Below, piece by piece: positions 18,617 to 29,060 of a stretch of 64,000 nt of DNA. The notes under the pieces were generated by a model, which saw only the letters and a program-made list of their open reading frames with translations, did not search any database and was not told where the DNA came from. The number at the start of each line of letters is the position of its first letter. The stretch's first letter is position 1. This DNA is from Spirogloea muscicola (Eukaryota > Streptophyta > Zygnematophyceae > Spirogloeales > Spirogloeaceae). Location: NCBI GenBank assembly GCA_009602725.1, contig WELB01000141.1, positions 166,130-230,129 of the forward strand, given 5' to 3'. The position numbers and the translations under genes are program-made.

Positions 18617-20095
18617 GGCCGAGGCTGGCCAGGCAGGAACTTCGAACTTCCCCCCTTCCCTACTTTCATATCAGCAGCCGCTTTCTTCCTACTTTGTTGT
18701 TCTTTTGCAGCCAGAAAGCTTGTAAGGAATGCTGTGGATCGCCAAGCCCGGGCTGCCGGCAGCGCAAGGAAAAGCGGGGAGGCATTGGGATGGGACCGCA
18801 ACGGTAAAATTGAGCAACGGTCACTGCAGGGGCAAGGGGGGTCCAGGGGTCCGAGGTTGGGTGGAGAACTCACCCCCTCTCCCATCTCGGGTACCCTCTG
18901 TATAGCCCGACGGACTGCGAGCCCCTGCCATACGGGCCCGGGTGGGACATTTGGCACCCAGTCCCTCGTTGAGGACCCGTCCCACGACCTGTCGACGGCT
19001 GTCAACGGGCTGCCACCGACAATGTACCCATCCATCGGCAACCACCGCCATACTGACGGTCCCCCGTCACGAGCAGCTGACGGTCACTACCCCCAGGCTA
19101 TCGTCGGCCGTCTATCGTTCCCGTCATCATTAACGGCTAACAACGCCGTCAAGGCAGTCTACAGCGCTGCCACCTCCCGTCGCCGTTCCAGCGCCAGCAC
19201 CATGCTGTCTCGCGTGTCACGGTTCCGGGTTGCGCCGCTCTCAGCTCTATAGTAAAGCCACACTGCCCAGCCTGGTGAAATTGTCCGTCTCCAGGCATCT
19301 GTCAAGCCTTTGCTGCGGCACTGACAGTCAATTTATTCATCAGCCGGATGAGGTGTCTAGTCTCCAGGAATCTGTCAATACGTTACTGCATTGACATTCC
19401 AGCCATGTAAAATCGTTACACAGCACCACCCTCAGAGGCGTAGCGTCCTCGCACGCCACATTTTCCTTAGGCCTCCTCAGGCCAGACCTCATTACACTGC
19501 CCTGTCTCGTCATGGAACCGGATGCATCGGGAAGTGCAAGGAAGATTGGTGTTGGGATGAGAGTCAAGAGCCACCCTGTAGCCCCCATCTTGGCTTCGTC
19601 CTCAGTGCCTTGTCCAAGGGCCCTTGCACCACGAAGTTGCTCAACATTCTCCACACACCAATGCCATCATGGCTTCCCCATTCAAGACTCATTCCTTCGT
19701 CTCTGGGAGGGTACTCCATTCATCTTCACCAGAAGCTCCAGTCCACACGGAAAGCTGTCCACTGGTTGTCGCCAGTAGGCACGTCGCTTTTTGGGCCAGC
19801 CACATGGGCTTCTAACCCCGGCAGTTTGTCAAAGGTGGACCTGATCCTTCAACACAAACATCAAGGGAGGTCGGATTCCAGCAGCAGCAGCAGCCATAGT
19901 GCAGCAGCAGCAGCAGCAGCAGCAGCCAAAATAGCAGTAGCAGCTACTGTAGCAGCAGCAGCATAAGCACCTGGACCAGCAACAGCAGGAATACAGCCAG
20001 GCGAGATAGCATCACCGTCATCCTCTGACTCTTCAGGATCGTTCCCATGTCGAGGAGCTCCCTTATGCTATCCGTTGACATGTTCGCCGACGCTC
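18617..20095. other. Gene-free stretch with short repeats
   Basis: There is no recognisable gene here. A repeated word, 'atatcagcagccgctttcttc', occurs at about 18670-18692. It recurs near 31942-31961 and, reversed, near 20780-20795 and 44613-44625. Two diverged copies of 'gtctccaggcatctgtcaa' lie at about 19288 and 19361. A long open frame through 18281-19252 runs across the MVK start on the wrong strand and is not a gene. At 20040-20100 the text is a degenerate repeat of 'gttcgccgacgctcgcc'. Confidence 0.5.
19879..19966 (+). repeat. (CAG/AGC)n microsatellite
   Basis: An interrupted trinucleotide run of AGC units spans nearly 90 bp, with short breaks (catagt, caaaat, tactgt). It lies in gene-free sequence and is likely length-variable. 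Confidence 0.9.
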
Positions 20096-20099
20096 GCCG

Positions 20100-21465
20100 T
20101 GTTCGCCATATTCGCCGACGCCGAAGCTCGCCCAGCTTTCTGGCAAAGCATCAGCCTGGGCACGCTGAGTGGCTAGCTCAGCACCCTCTGCACGGAAGCC
20201 GCACTCACACTGGCGCATCCCAATCAGGCAGTTAGGTGGGAGGCCGAGGAAGAGGTGAAGCGACGTCCGAAAGGCCTCGGAGCTGACGCTGAAGGCGTTG
20301 GCGACGGCGTGTGAGGTTATCCAGTCGGTGGCACCAGGTGTGGCTAGAGAAGTCTTGCCAGGCTCCTTGGATTGTTCTGAATCCCTGGCAGCCTCCTCAA
20401 CCTTCTGCGGCGCTCGTCTTCCACTGCCGTAACCAGTTTAGATTGTGCCCCCTATCAGAAGCCTGGGCGAGGGCGGAGAATGGCATGAGTAGGGGTTGGA
20501 GAGAGGGAAAAGAGCCGATGGCTGAGTCGCGGATGCTCCTCAGATCCGCTTGGAAGGGGAAGGAGCCTTCCTCCACGTCGCGTACAGGGTCATGGAGGCA
20601 AGGGAAGCGCATGGGGAGCAGAGAGGCGATCTGGTGCCAGCAGCCCAGGCTGCTTGCGCCGTCTGCTCCAACGACCGGCAGCCAAGGCCGCCATGCGAGT
20701 GGGAAGGGAAGCCTGGAGGGAAGATGAAGCGGAGGGGAAAGATGAAGAATGTAGAAGGGATGCCGGGGACTGCAGAAGTAAGAAATGCGGCTGCTGATAC
20801 TAAGGAATCGGCTGTAATCTGCAGAAGGGAGTTGTCGAATTCCTTGTAAAGCTAGCCAATCATGCCCATTGGGGCGACTGTGCGTTGCAGGTAGCGTGCC
20901 CGTTGGCCGATGCAGCGGGTGAGAATGGCCAACGCCAGCTGTGTCTCCAAGGAGGGGAAGGGAGGGGAGCGAGGTGTTGTTGGAGGCGTTCCCGCAAGTC
21001 CACCGCCACGTGAGCTGGTGTGCCGAGGGGGACCTTGAGGATGGCCAGCCCATTGGCAGGGGTCTGGCAGCCATGGGGGAGTTGGAGGTTGGCGAGGAGA
21101 CCGCGTGGGAACCATGCCACGCTCTTGGACGGGCAAACCCGCAGGCCCATCAGGTCCAGTTCACGAACGAGCAAGGGGTAAGCCGCCGTGACTTCAGCTG
21201 GAGGTCCAATGATGTGTATCATCCGCGTAGGAGGGGAAGAGGAGCTCTGGGTGCGTCGTATAGCCCGGCAATGTGCCAAGGCCAACAGGATTTGCTTAAG
21301 GGGATCTCCCTGGCGTGTGCCAGTAGATGACCACAGCGTCTTCCACGACCCTCCGGCTTGCCACAGCAGCCGCCCTGGGCGGCCATAGGCCATGAGGAAA
21401 AAGGATATAAGGGAAGGGAAGTGGTCGCGCAGCTCCTCCATGATGACGCTGCGCTCCACTGTGTT
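20100..21465 (-). mobile_element. LINE reverse-transcriptase fragment, family A, broken
   Basis: The minus strand holds the C-terminal half of a non-LTR reverse transcriptase followed by its downstream domain. The RT motif STGTRQGDPL lies at about 21325-21290. A YADD box is readable near 21228-21239 but in a different frame from the following HIIGPPAEV, so the frame is shifted there. Then LAILKVPLGTPAHVAVDLRERLQQHLAPLP (split in two frames) matches the start of the 36609-38144 frame. Near 20850-20740, extra sequence (about SRISYFCSPRHPF) interrupts the match. The zinc knuckle CECGFRAEGAELAT (about 20190-20220) jumps directly to RAQADAL, skipping the nuclease domain. This shows an internal deletion near 20167. 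The copy is dead. Confidence 0.85.
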
Positions 21466-21479
21466 GACAAGCCCATGGC

Positions 21480-21745
21480 CTCTTGCTTTCTAGCTTGCCT
21501 TCCCCCACAAACTAATGACCTCCCTTGAAGGGAGAGCACCAGCTCCTCTTCTCTCACAAGTCATATCCAGACTTGTACTGACAAAAACTAAGAGAAAGGA
21601 CGAGGTGTCCAGGAGTAGCTCCCATGATGTGGCGCTTCTTAGAACTACATACAGAGGGCCTCCCATCTGCTCCTACTGTCAAAAAACCTAGGCATATTGA
21701 GCAGACATGCTGGAAGAACCACCCAAAAAGAAGAATGTTGTGCTC
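21480..21745 (+). mobile_element. Fossil fragment of Ty1/copia-type LTR retrotransposon (gag part)
   Basis: A short plus-strand piece resembles the end of a copia gag: a KRKDEVSRSSSHDVALL-like stretch followed by a CCHC zinc-knuckle remnant (about 21667-21720). It is broken and isolated, with no LTRs, protease, integrase or RT seen nearby. It is wedged between two LINE copies. It is probably old, with age uncertain because the copy is too short to compare. Confidence 0.55.
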
Positions 21746-22610
21746 GCCCATTGAGGATAGGGGCTGGAAAAGCCAGCCCAAAAAAAGATCAACAAATTAC
21801 GAGAAGGGGGCCACGGGAAGCGCCAAGAAAAACAAGCACACAAAGAAACAAAGCAGCCACACAAATCACTCAGTAACCCCTGCTAAGGAGCCGCAGATCA
21901 GAGATGCTAGGCTCCTGGAAGTGGGTCCCCTGGCCAGAGCCAGAGGCAGCGGTGAGGGCTCTGCCGGCACGAAAGTGCAGCGCGCGGGCCATAGACCTCT
22001 GCAGCGAGACGGCCAGACGCATACGGTACACTTGCGCCAGCGACCCGGCTGCAGGAAAGTCTACCAGCTCCCCATGGCGACGGGCGATGGTGTGGCGGGC
22101 GAGCTGTGGTGAGCAGCTCAAGCCACCGAGCGCCCAGCGCCCCATGGGTGTCAATCGCCAACGGGAAGAATTCGTCTTCCCGCGGATGGTCGGCGTACTA
22201 GAGCTCTTTAGCCCGAGCGGCGCAGGCGACCGCATCCCCAGCCTTGGTGGCATATTGGGCTGGGTGTGAGCGGTCGTATGCGTCGGTGGTCACCACGTCC
22301 AGGAGAAGACGTGGCCCGCCGGCCTGTGGGGTGGCCACCAAGTAAGTCTACACGACGGTCCTGGAGACCGTCGGCCCCTTCCTGGAGCGGCATGACGCCG
22401 GAGTGCTCCGCTGCAACCGAGAAGCCAGCCTCCACCAGGATGCCATGCATCATATCGCGGAGGCGGTCGTGGGCCGCTGTCCGCTCGCCGCCGGGGGCGC
22501 AGCGCAGAGCATCAGCGGCCAGCTCCCCAGACTCGCTCGCTGCATACACACTGACGCACACCCTGGAGACATGGAGGCGGCAGTCCCAGGAGCCGGTGGA
22601 CGGCAGTGCG
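21745..22610 (-). mobile_element. LINE 3' portion, family B (5'-truncated)
   Basis: Minus-strand frames read HDRLRDMMHGILVEAGF then SGVMP and RRVDLLGG (about 22480-22330). These align with HNLLRDALAGLMRDAGY, SNVMP and RRTLDIVG of the 36609-38144 frame, so this is the nuclease-like domain of a related element. A frame change then leads to RMRLAVSLQRSMARALHFRAGRAL and the end SISDLRLLSRGY-stop at 21870. The tail 21870-21745 has the family-B text (gtgatttg..agcagccact reversed) and the hairpin GGGCTGGAAAAGCCAGCCC at 21761-21779. It abuts a plus-strand copy at about 22612, head to head. Confidence 0.82.
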
Positions 22611-22611
22611 A

Positions 22612-22960
22612 AAGCTCGCAAGCATTGGCACTTCATCAACGTGCAGGGCGCGCTTTAAGTCAGGCCTCCGGCTTTCGTGGCGGCGCTCCAGCTTCCCAAG
22701 TTAGCTTGTCGGATTTGTTTGTGTTCACCCGTGGATACTGATGTCACCTTAGGCACCTTGCTTTAGGTTTCCGTATTATGTAGCCCTGTTTAGTTTGCCG
22801 TAGACTCTGCCTGAACAATGTGTCGGCTTGAATTGGCCTCCATCTCAATTCATGCGCCCCGCGCGCCTTCCCCCTTTGGGAGAGCCACTTTCTTCTCTTT
22901 CGCCCCCCTTGCGAAGAGAGAAGGCGCGCGATGCGCATAAAACTGAAAGGGAGGCCAATT
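22612..22960 (+). mobile_element. LINE 3' end, family D
   Basis: The plus frame QALALHQRAGRALSQASGF leads to SQVSLSDLFVFTRGY-stop (22739-22741). The 3' tail then reads 'gtcaccttaggcaccttgc' and 'ctgcctgaacaatgtgtcggcttgaattggcctcc', ending near 22870 and degrading to about 22960. A reversed copy of the same end is at 55435-55665. The tail motif recurs near 35835, 49100 and 50190. Confidence 0.8.
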
Positions 22961-22974
22961 CTAGCCTTACGAAT

Positions 22975-23075
22975 GTCCTGTTACGGGTTATGAGCTAGCT
23001 AAGGGGGACACTATTATCCCCGAGTGAGCACATGCATATCTGACAACCTAAGCTGAGGAGCCAAACCACCACCAC
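22975..23075 (-). mobile_element. LINE 3' tail scrap
   Basis: Read on the minus strand, 23060-22990 gives a piece of the common C-terminus (HVLTRG-like, after a CTCAGCTTAGGTTGTC stretch matching 'CCCAAGTTAGCTTGTC' of family D). It lies about 230 bp upstream of UTP18. Confidence 0.55.
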
Positions 23076-23224
23076 GGAAGCCATTTGCCTGTCTTAATGC
23101 ACGCACAGCAAGGAGAGCTATTTCTCCAGCTATTTCTCACAGCCACTGCCCACCACGCCCAGTTGCGGCTCCCTAGGTCCAGTTGGTCCCAGCTGCCTTC
23201 GGGCTGGGGCTAGTCGCAGGGGTC

Positions 23225-23231
23225 AGGGTTT
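23225..23231 (+). promoter_or_regulatory. Telo-box-like AGGGTTT upstream of UTP18
   Basis: AGGGTTTAA lies 83 bp before the UTP18 ATG. It is one of several telo-box-like motifs found before ribosome-biogenesis genes in this window. Confidence 0.35.
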
Positions 23232-23307
23232 AAGCACCGGTTGCCCACACTCCCATTACCCCCTCAGCGTCGGCCGCTCTGGAAGCTGCTTTAGGCACGC
23301 GACGGCG

Positions 23308-25595
23308 ATGGCGGCGGCCGCCGCAGAGCCGCGGCCCAAGCGGACGCGCGGGCGTGCCACAGGCGTGCCGGAGCCACCCGAGGAGCAGCTGGCCCGAGAT
23401 GCCGCCGAGGCGCAGCGCCTGGAGACGGAGCTCTTCGGCAGCGGCGGCCTCTTTGCCTTCACGCCGGCCCGGGAGGCCGGGCTCGACAGGGACGGCAACG
23501 GCGCCGGCGACGCTACGGAAGACGGCGACAGCGCCCAGCCCGGTGCCAGGCGACCGGCATGGGAGGACCCGGCAGACGCGGGCTTGGCCGTCGGCGTCGC
23601 CCACATTGCCCGCTTGCGCAAGCTGCGCCGCACGGAGGCCGAGGCCAGCTTCAGCGGCGCCGAGTACGCGCAGCGCCTACGCGCGCAGCACGAGCGCCTG
23701 AACACCGGAGCGGCTGCCTGGGCGGCCCTGCCGCCGCACCCTCGCCCGGGGCCGCCGCCGTCGTCGCTGCGCGCTGGAGATGAGGGCAGTGGCGGTGACG
23801 ATGGCGCCAGCGACAGCGACGAAGGGATGGAGGAGAGGGCCTTGCTGGCGCAGCGAGGACGGGGTCGACTGCCGCAAGGCCTGCTGGAGACCACGCGCCT
23901 GGCCAACGCCAACCGCCAAGACCCCTCCAAGGCCGTTGTCCAGGTTGGCTCTGGTGCTTGGGCTTTCTGAGGCCAATCTCCTATGCAACGGGCGGCTTTC
24001 ATCTGTTTCGGTCGCTCTCCTAACCTGGCGCTGTTCTTTCAGACGGTCAAGTTCCACCACAACGCACAGCTGCTCATGACCGCCGGCCTGGACAAGACAC
24101 TCCGATTTTTCCAGGTCCCCTTCAATTGAACTCCTCAGTCAAGGCTTCAGGATTGTCATGAGCGCAGAGCTGAGAGCCTGGCGCTCCATCAGGAATACTG
24201 GAGCTGGTAGTGAGGTGTCAGAGATTTACTTTTCTAGCCCTAGTGTTGGGCTGGTGGACACCTTCCTTAGTCGAGCGTGCTTCTCATCAGGCGGTCTCTC
24301 TGGCCTTGCACCAGCCAGGTGGATGGAAAGAAGAACCCAAAGGTGCAGAGCGTGTTCTTGGAGGACATGCCCGTGCACAAGGCCGCGTTCACGGGACCAG
24401 GATCCCTGCAGGTGAATGCAGGACTGCTGAATCTGCAAAGCACTGCAGGAGGTTCCTCTGCCAAGCTTGTGCTCCCGCCTGGGCTTAGGGGTGCAAATAG
24501 TAGCCTCTAACTGCAAGCTACCGCTATATATACAGGTCCTCGCTGCCGGGAGGCGGCAGTGGTTCTATGTCTATGACGTTGCAGCAGGCAAGGTCGAGCG
24601 CCTCGGGCCTCTCCACGGGAGGGAAGAGAAGAGCCTGGAGTCGTTTGTGGCATCGCCGAGCGTAGGGCAGAGCGGCGTTGTCGCTTTCCTTGGCAATGAT
24701 GGATACATCGTCCTAGTGTCACAGAAAAGCTGGCAGTGGATTGGCAACCTCAAGATGAACGGCACTGCACGGACAGGTGACGGCACACTAGCTGCTCACC
24801 CCCATATCTGCCAAGCTTTATACTGATTGATTTTGAGGAGGAAAGGCTTTGGCTGAGCAGTATGCTAGCTAGCCTTGGCTCGTGTTTCATCAGCTAGAGG
24901 TACTTGATGATAGACCTGTCTTCCATCCTCTTCCTTACATATCGGCTTTCTGTGGTGAACAGCTGCCTTTGCGGGCAGCGGGAACGAGCTGGTCACTGGT
25001 GGCGGCGATGGGGACATGTATCTGTGGGACCTGCGAATGCAACGCTGCATTCATAAGAGGCGAGATGAAGGCTCTGTTGGGATCACGTCCCTCGCCCTGT
25101 GCTCGCAGGGGGGCCGCCGGTCCTTGGCCTGCGGCTCTGCACAGGGAGTGGTAAATATGTACGATGCTGAGATCTTCCTCCAAGCAGGGAGTTCTGAACC
25201 AACCAAGGTAATGCTTGCTACCTCTCTTTGTAGGCCACCTACAGGAGGATTTCATTGTGCGTCATTAACTCATTAGAATTTCTAAGTCCATCCATTGCCT
25301 TTCTGATGGTCGATCTTTCTGGCTGCAGGTGCTGATGAATCTTACCACCAGCGTTGACACACTCCAATACAACGGCGACGGAGACATCCTGGCCATGGCA
25401 TCGCACATGCGCAAGGACGCGCTACGGCTGGTGCATGTTCCCTCTGGCACAGTGTTCTCCAACTGGCCGACGTCAAGGTCGCCGCTCCAATTTGTGCACT
25501 CGCTGGACTTCAGCCCAGGTGGCGCATACCTTGCCATTGGCAACGCCCGAGGGCAAGCGCTCCTGTATCAGTTGCACCACTATGCCGAGGCCTAG
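23308..25595 (+). CDS. UTP18: U3 snoRNP-associated WD40 protein UTP18
   Basis: UTP18 is a nucleolar WD-repeat subunit of the UTP-B complex of the small-subunit processome, which processes pre-18S rRNA. Exons are 23308-23943, 24043-24114, 24319-24411, 24536-24776, 24963-25207 and 25329-25595, giving 517 residues. The Ala/acidic N-terminus includes KLRRTEAEASFSGAEYAQRLRAQH, the conserved pre-propeller segment. Beta-propeller repeats follow: FHHNAQLLMTAGLDKTLRFF, VDGKKNPKVQSVFLEDMP, GNELVTGGGDGDMYLWDLR and CGSAQGVVNMYD. The gene ends with ALRLVHVPSGTVFSNWP, HSLDFSPGGAYLAIGN and LLYQLHHY, diagnostic of UTP18. Introns are GT-AG. Confidence 0.95.
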
Positions 25596-26633
25596 AATCT
25601 TAACTGCAGGTACCTCCTCCCTGTACCTGCAAGTGACCAAGGTTCTCCTTAGGGTCTTCCAACGGCCGCTGAGAGCCATGCTAGTTGAAATGCTAATCAG
25701 TGCAGTAAGTTACGGCTTGTCTTGTTGGCCCACTAAAACCAGGCCGTGCCTTGCTTTGCTGCCTCAAAATGTCAGCTGGGCGACCTGTCCCTGCTCCTAG
25801 ACACTCCAGTTTGCGACTGTTGACTAGGGGTTACTCAGTAACTATTAGCAACAGCCAATTGTCTTGGTTGGCTTTACCGTGGTGAGGCTTTCCCTTCACC
25901 TTGTTCACTCAAGGGCTGGCTATTCACAGCCACTGCCTCCTTCTAGGCAAAGCGACTTTCTCCAGTATGCACCTGACCGCTCTTTTTCGCCCAAGTCAGG
26001 CCTGTGACCCCCCCACCTTGCCTTGCCACCTAGCTGCTCCGCCCAGTGTAGACTCCACATCTCCATCTTCATGCCTTCTGCTGCGGGCCCCTCAGTTGCC
26101 CTCGACTATCTCGGCCGTTCTCTTCTTGCCTACTACAAGGACTTGAGGTTCTTGCAGTGCATCTGCGTGTGCTTGGTGTGCTTTTGTTGCCGCCTCTGAC
26201 TAATAGCCGGGCGAGTCCCTTGGGGCTGCTAGTCAATCCAACTTGCGGCTGCTGAATCTTGAGCAGCCATGCATGAAAGCTGCGTGGTGAAGCTCATGCA
26301 CTCCGGCCCTCCTATACCTTGTCCCTTCCTCATGGGCTGGCATCTCACAGCCGTCGCTCCCTTGTGCTTTGGCCACTTTGGCCTTCCATTATTCCAATAC
26401 ATGGAGACTACCTTGTGGAGAGCTAATGTCTCTCAGACCTGGTCTACTACACGTTTTGCCTGGCCTCACAGATTGCTAGGCTTCACCTCGTCTGCCACCA
26501 CGACCACGTCCGCCACCACGTCGCCGTAGCGAGCGGGCGTGGCCGAGCTGCGGCGTCGCGGCCTGCGCCGCCAGCCCCTGGCCCCCTGCGGCGGCGCCGG
26601 CCCGCCGGGCTTCGGACTGCCGCAGGGCGCGCC
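25596..26633 (+). repeat. Gene-free stretch with degraded LINE tails
   Basis: Two copies of the tail element GGGCTGGCNTNTCACAGCC lie at about 25913-25931 and 26334-26353. They are followed by related text (cacctcc/gctccctt...gcaaagcgac), as in other tails. No coding capacity of a known family is visible. The last 150 bp are GC-rich and form the 5' region of the next gene. Confidence 0.5.
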
Positions 26634-28772
26634 ATGGCGGCGGGCGAGGACGAGGGCAGCAGCCTGCTGGAGGCGCCAGCGCCGCAGGCGATGGTGCCCG
26701 AGGACGCGGCGCAGGTGGCCCGGGAGCTGCGCATGCTCGAGCCCGACGTCATCCACCGTGAGAGCCCGACGCGCCGCCCTCCTCCCTCACACTGAACAGC
26801 TCCCGAGGCACGGACGACGTCCTGCCGGGCTTGTGGATGCAAAGGGGGCTCGACGCTGGCCGAGCAGCCGCTCTGGCTCTGGGCCACCATTTAGCTGCAC
26901 ACCCGACGCGACCATTACGTCGAGAGCGACCCCTCTGTGTTGCTTACTTCCCCGTTGGTCACTGAGCGATGGTGCACTCCGGCTCCGCTGTTAGCTGCTG
27001 CAACTCCAGCTTCACAGCCTCTGGCGTGCTCGGTGCAAACTCAAGGTCTCAGGCGAGCGTGAAGGCGGCCTCACGCCGTGCGGCCCGCCTCTCTGCCGCC
27101 ATGTGCAGACTGGAGCACAGAGCACGTTGTGCAGGAGTTTCTGAATCGGCTGGACCTGTCCTACCTCGCCGACACGTTCCAAAAGCACCGCGTCACGGGC
27201 CGCGTGCTGATGCAGCTCACTGAGGAGCACCTCCGGGAGATGGGCATCTCCTGCCTTGGGGACCGCCTCACCATCATGGAGAACCTGGTTGCCATCAAGG
27301 TTGATACTCCAAGATCTTCTGACAGTGTCAATCATTATCTTATTAATTTCTCTTAGAAAGCATGCGCGGTAGAAGCAACTGCTGAAGCTCTTCTGCATGC
27401 AGCATACTGCCCGTTTGCTCCACACCTCAATAAACAAGTCAAAATGTGTCGTTCTTCATGTGCTGCCCTTATCTCGAGCACCTCGTGAAAAGAACTTGGC
27501 CAGCTTCGATTTCTGAAGCTCTGCACTGTACACACAGCATAAGAAGATTGAGGCTCAAAGGAATGCTCCGCTTTGGGTGGGCAGGACACCTGCCAGAGGA
27601 TGTGCATACAATCATGGGTAATTATTCATCTGCACCTTCGCTGAATTTCTAGCCATGTCAAGCTCTACAATAGGATATAGCCCCAGCTTCCTGATGGTTG
27701 TCATATTGTACGGCTGATTCATACATTGCTCCTGGACAACAATACGACTGTTGCGATCGGGCTGCATGACTTGCAAGATACACCTAATCTGTTGTACATG
27801 CAATGCACAACCCCTAAGTGCACGTGCACACTGAGTATGTTGTCATCTCCTTCATATTTCAATTATACAGCAAATAAGCGTGCTCTTGACCAGGATCTTA
27901 GGTTGGCTGCGGCGTGAGCTCTGCCCCTGCTGGATTGCTTTCACGTCTTGGCGCATTACCCAGCAGGGCATCCGCTGGACAACAATTCCGGCTCCCATCG
28001 TTGCCTGTTGTGATGATGGTAAGAGATCGAGTATGAGGGTGACTTGCTGGTTGCTCGTGCTTGCATATTCATGCAAAGCATGCAGCAGGTGTTGTTGCTC
28101 TGAAGTGACCAGTTGCAACGGCACCCTGTCTTGCCAACCTTCAGATAATTGACGTACTGCCTTCATCAGTGGACGTGGTACTGCTGAAGGTGCTATTGAA
28201 GCGCAGAGTTGTTTACCTGGGTAAATGCTTTGTGCAGTTGATACATCATTCATAGACTTCCGGTTCCTGAAAGACATCGAGCTGGACGAGCGGAATCCGC
28301 AGTTCCTCTGCTGCTGTCAGGCTCACCAGGCAAGCTACTGGGCTTGAAAGCTGAACAGTATTTGTTTCTCTTGTGCTCAGTTCAGATCTGACATGTTTTC
28401 CTCACTGTGGCATAGCAGTGTCTTAATACCACCCTCGATGACAGATAACTGATGATGCTGGTGATAAGACGCAAGCTGCAGGACCTGTTGTCAAACGCAT
28501 AACCCCGTTTGATTGTCACTAGCTCATCTTTGTTGTGTTGTATAGGTGGTCATAAGGCGCCATGTTCTTTGTTGACTTGTCGTCGTCGCTTGTTGTCGTC
28601 TCAATCAATCACTGATGATACCATTGTCCACTAACAGGTGCGGCTGTATGCAAGCCAGCATGATGAGCGAAATGCAACAGAAGCAACAATCTCCATTCTC
28701 CATCCAGAAGCTAGTGAAGTAGAGCGCGTCATAAGAACCGCTTGGGCAGATGCTCGCCTTGTTGCTGACTAG
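26634..28772 (+). CDS. SAM-domain protein with C-terminal cysteine-rich PH-like domain
   Basis: Exons are 26634-26757, 27109-27299, 27538-27617, 27894-28018, 28238-28329 and 28638-28772, giving 248 residues. Residues about 42-105 form a sterile alpha motif, a protein-interaction domain: WSTEHVVQEFLNRLDLSYLA, FQKHRVTGRVLMQLTEEHL, MGISCLGDRLTIMENL. The second half has CPCWIAFTSWRITQQGIRW, then VDTSFIDFRFLKDIELDERN, a Cys cluster (FLCCCQAH) and VRLYASQHDERNATEATI near the end. This arrangement resembles uncharacterised SAM proteins of plants and protists with a small PH-like module; the cellular role is unknown. The intron after 28329 starts with GC (CAG|GCAAGC), not GT, and phase is kept only with that donor. 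Confidence 0.82.
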
Positions 28773-29060
28773 GTGCAATCTGAGGTTTCAAGCTTCAGCA
28801 CTGCAAGTCTGGGGAGTGATTATACTGGCAGTGCCTTAGAGAGCTAGCTGTAAACGAAGGTATATGTACAATATGTAAATCTAGTCATGCCAATAACATT
28901 TGAAAAGATTTGTGGAATACCGCATCTTAGTCATCCTGACCATTCAATGGGAAGTCAGTACATGACTGAGCCAAAAATGCTCATCTGCCCAAAGGAACGC
29001 AAGCAGTATTGGCATAAGCATCCTAATGTGCCGTTCACTTGCTTATGGGCCCGTGTTAAA
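28773..29060. other. Convergent 3' region
   Basis: This is the short gap between the stop codons of the SAM-domain gene (+) and APH1 (-). No feature is seen beyond AT-rich 3' sequence. Confidence 0.6.

Noticed and set aside
18281-19252. 323-codon plus-strand open frame across the MVK start
   Set aside because: It is antisense to the GHMP kinase exon, runs through the N gap and is low-complexity; the rest has no family match.
21480-21745. Whole LTR retrotransposon
   Set aside because: Only a broken gag-like remnant is visible; no terminal repeats or pol domains were found around it.
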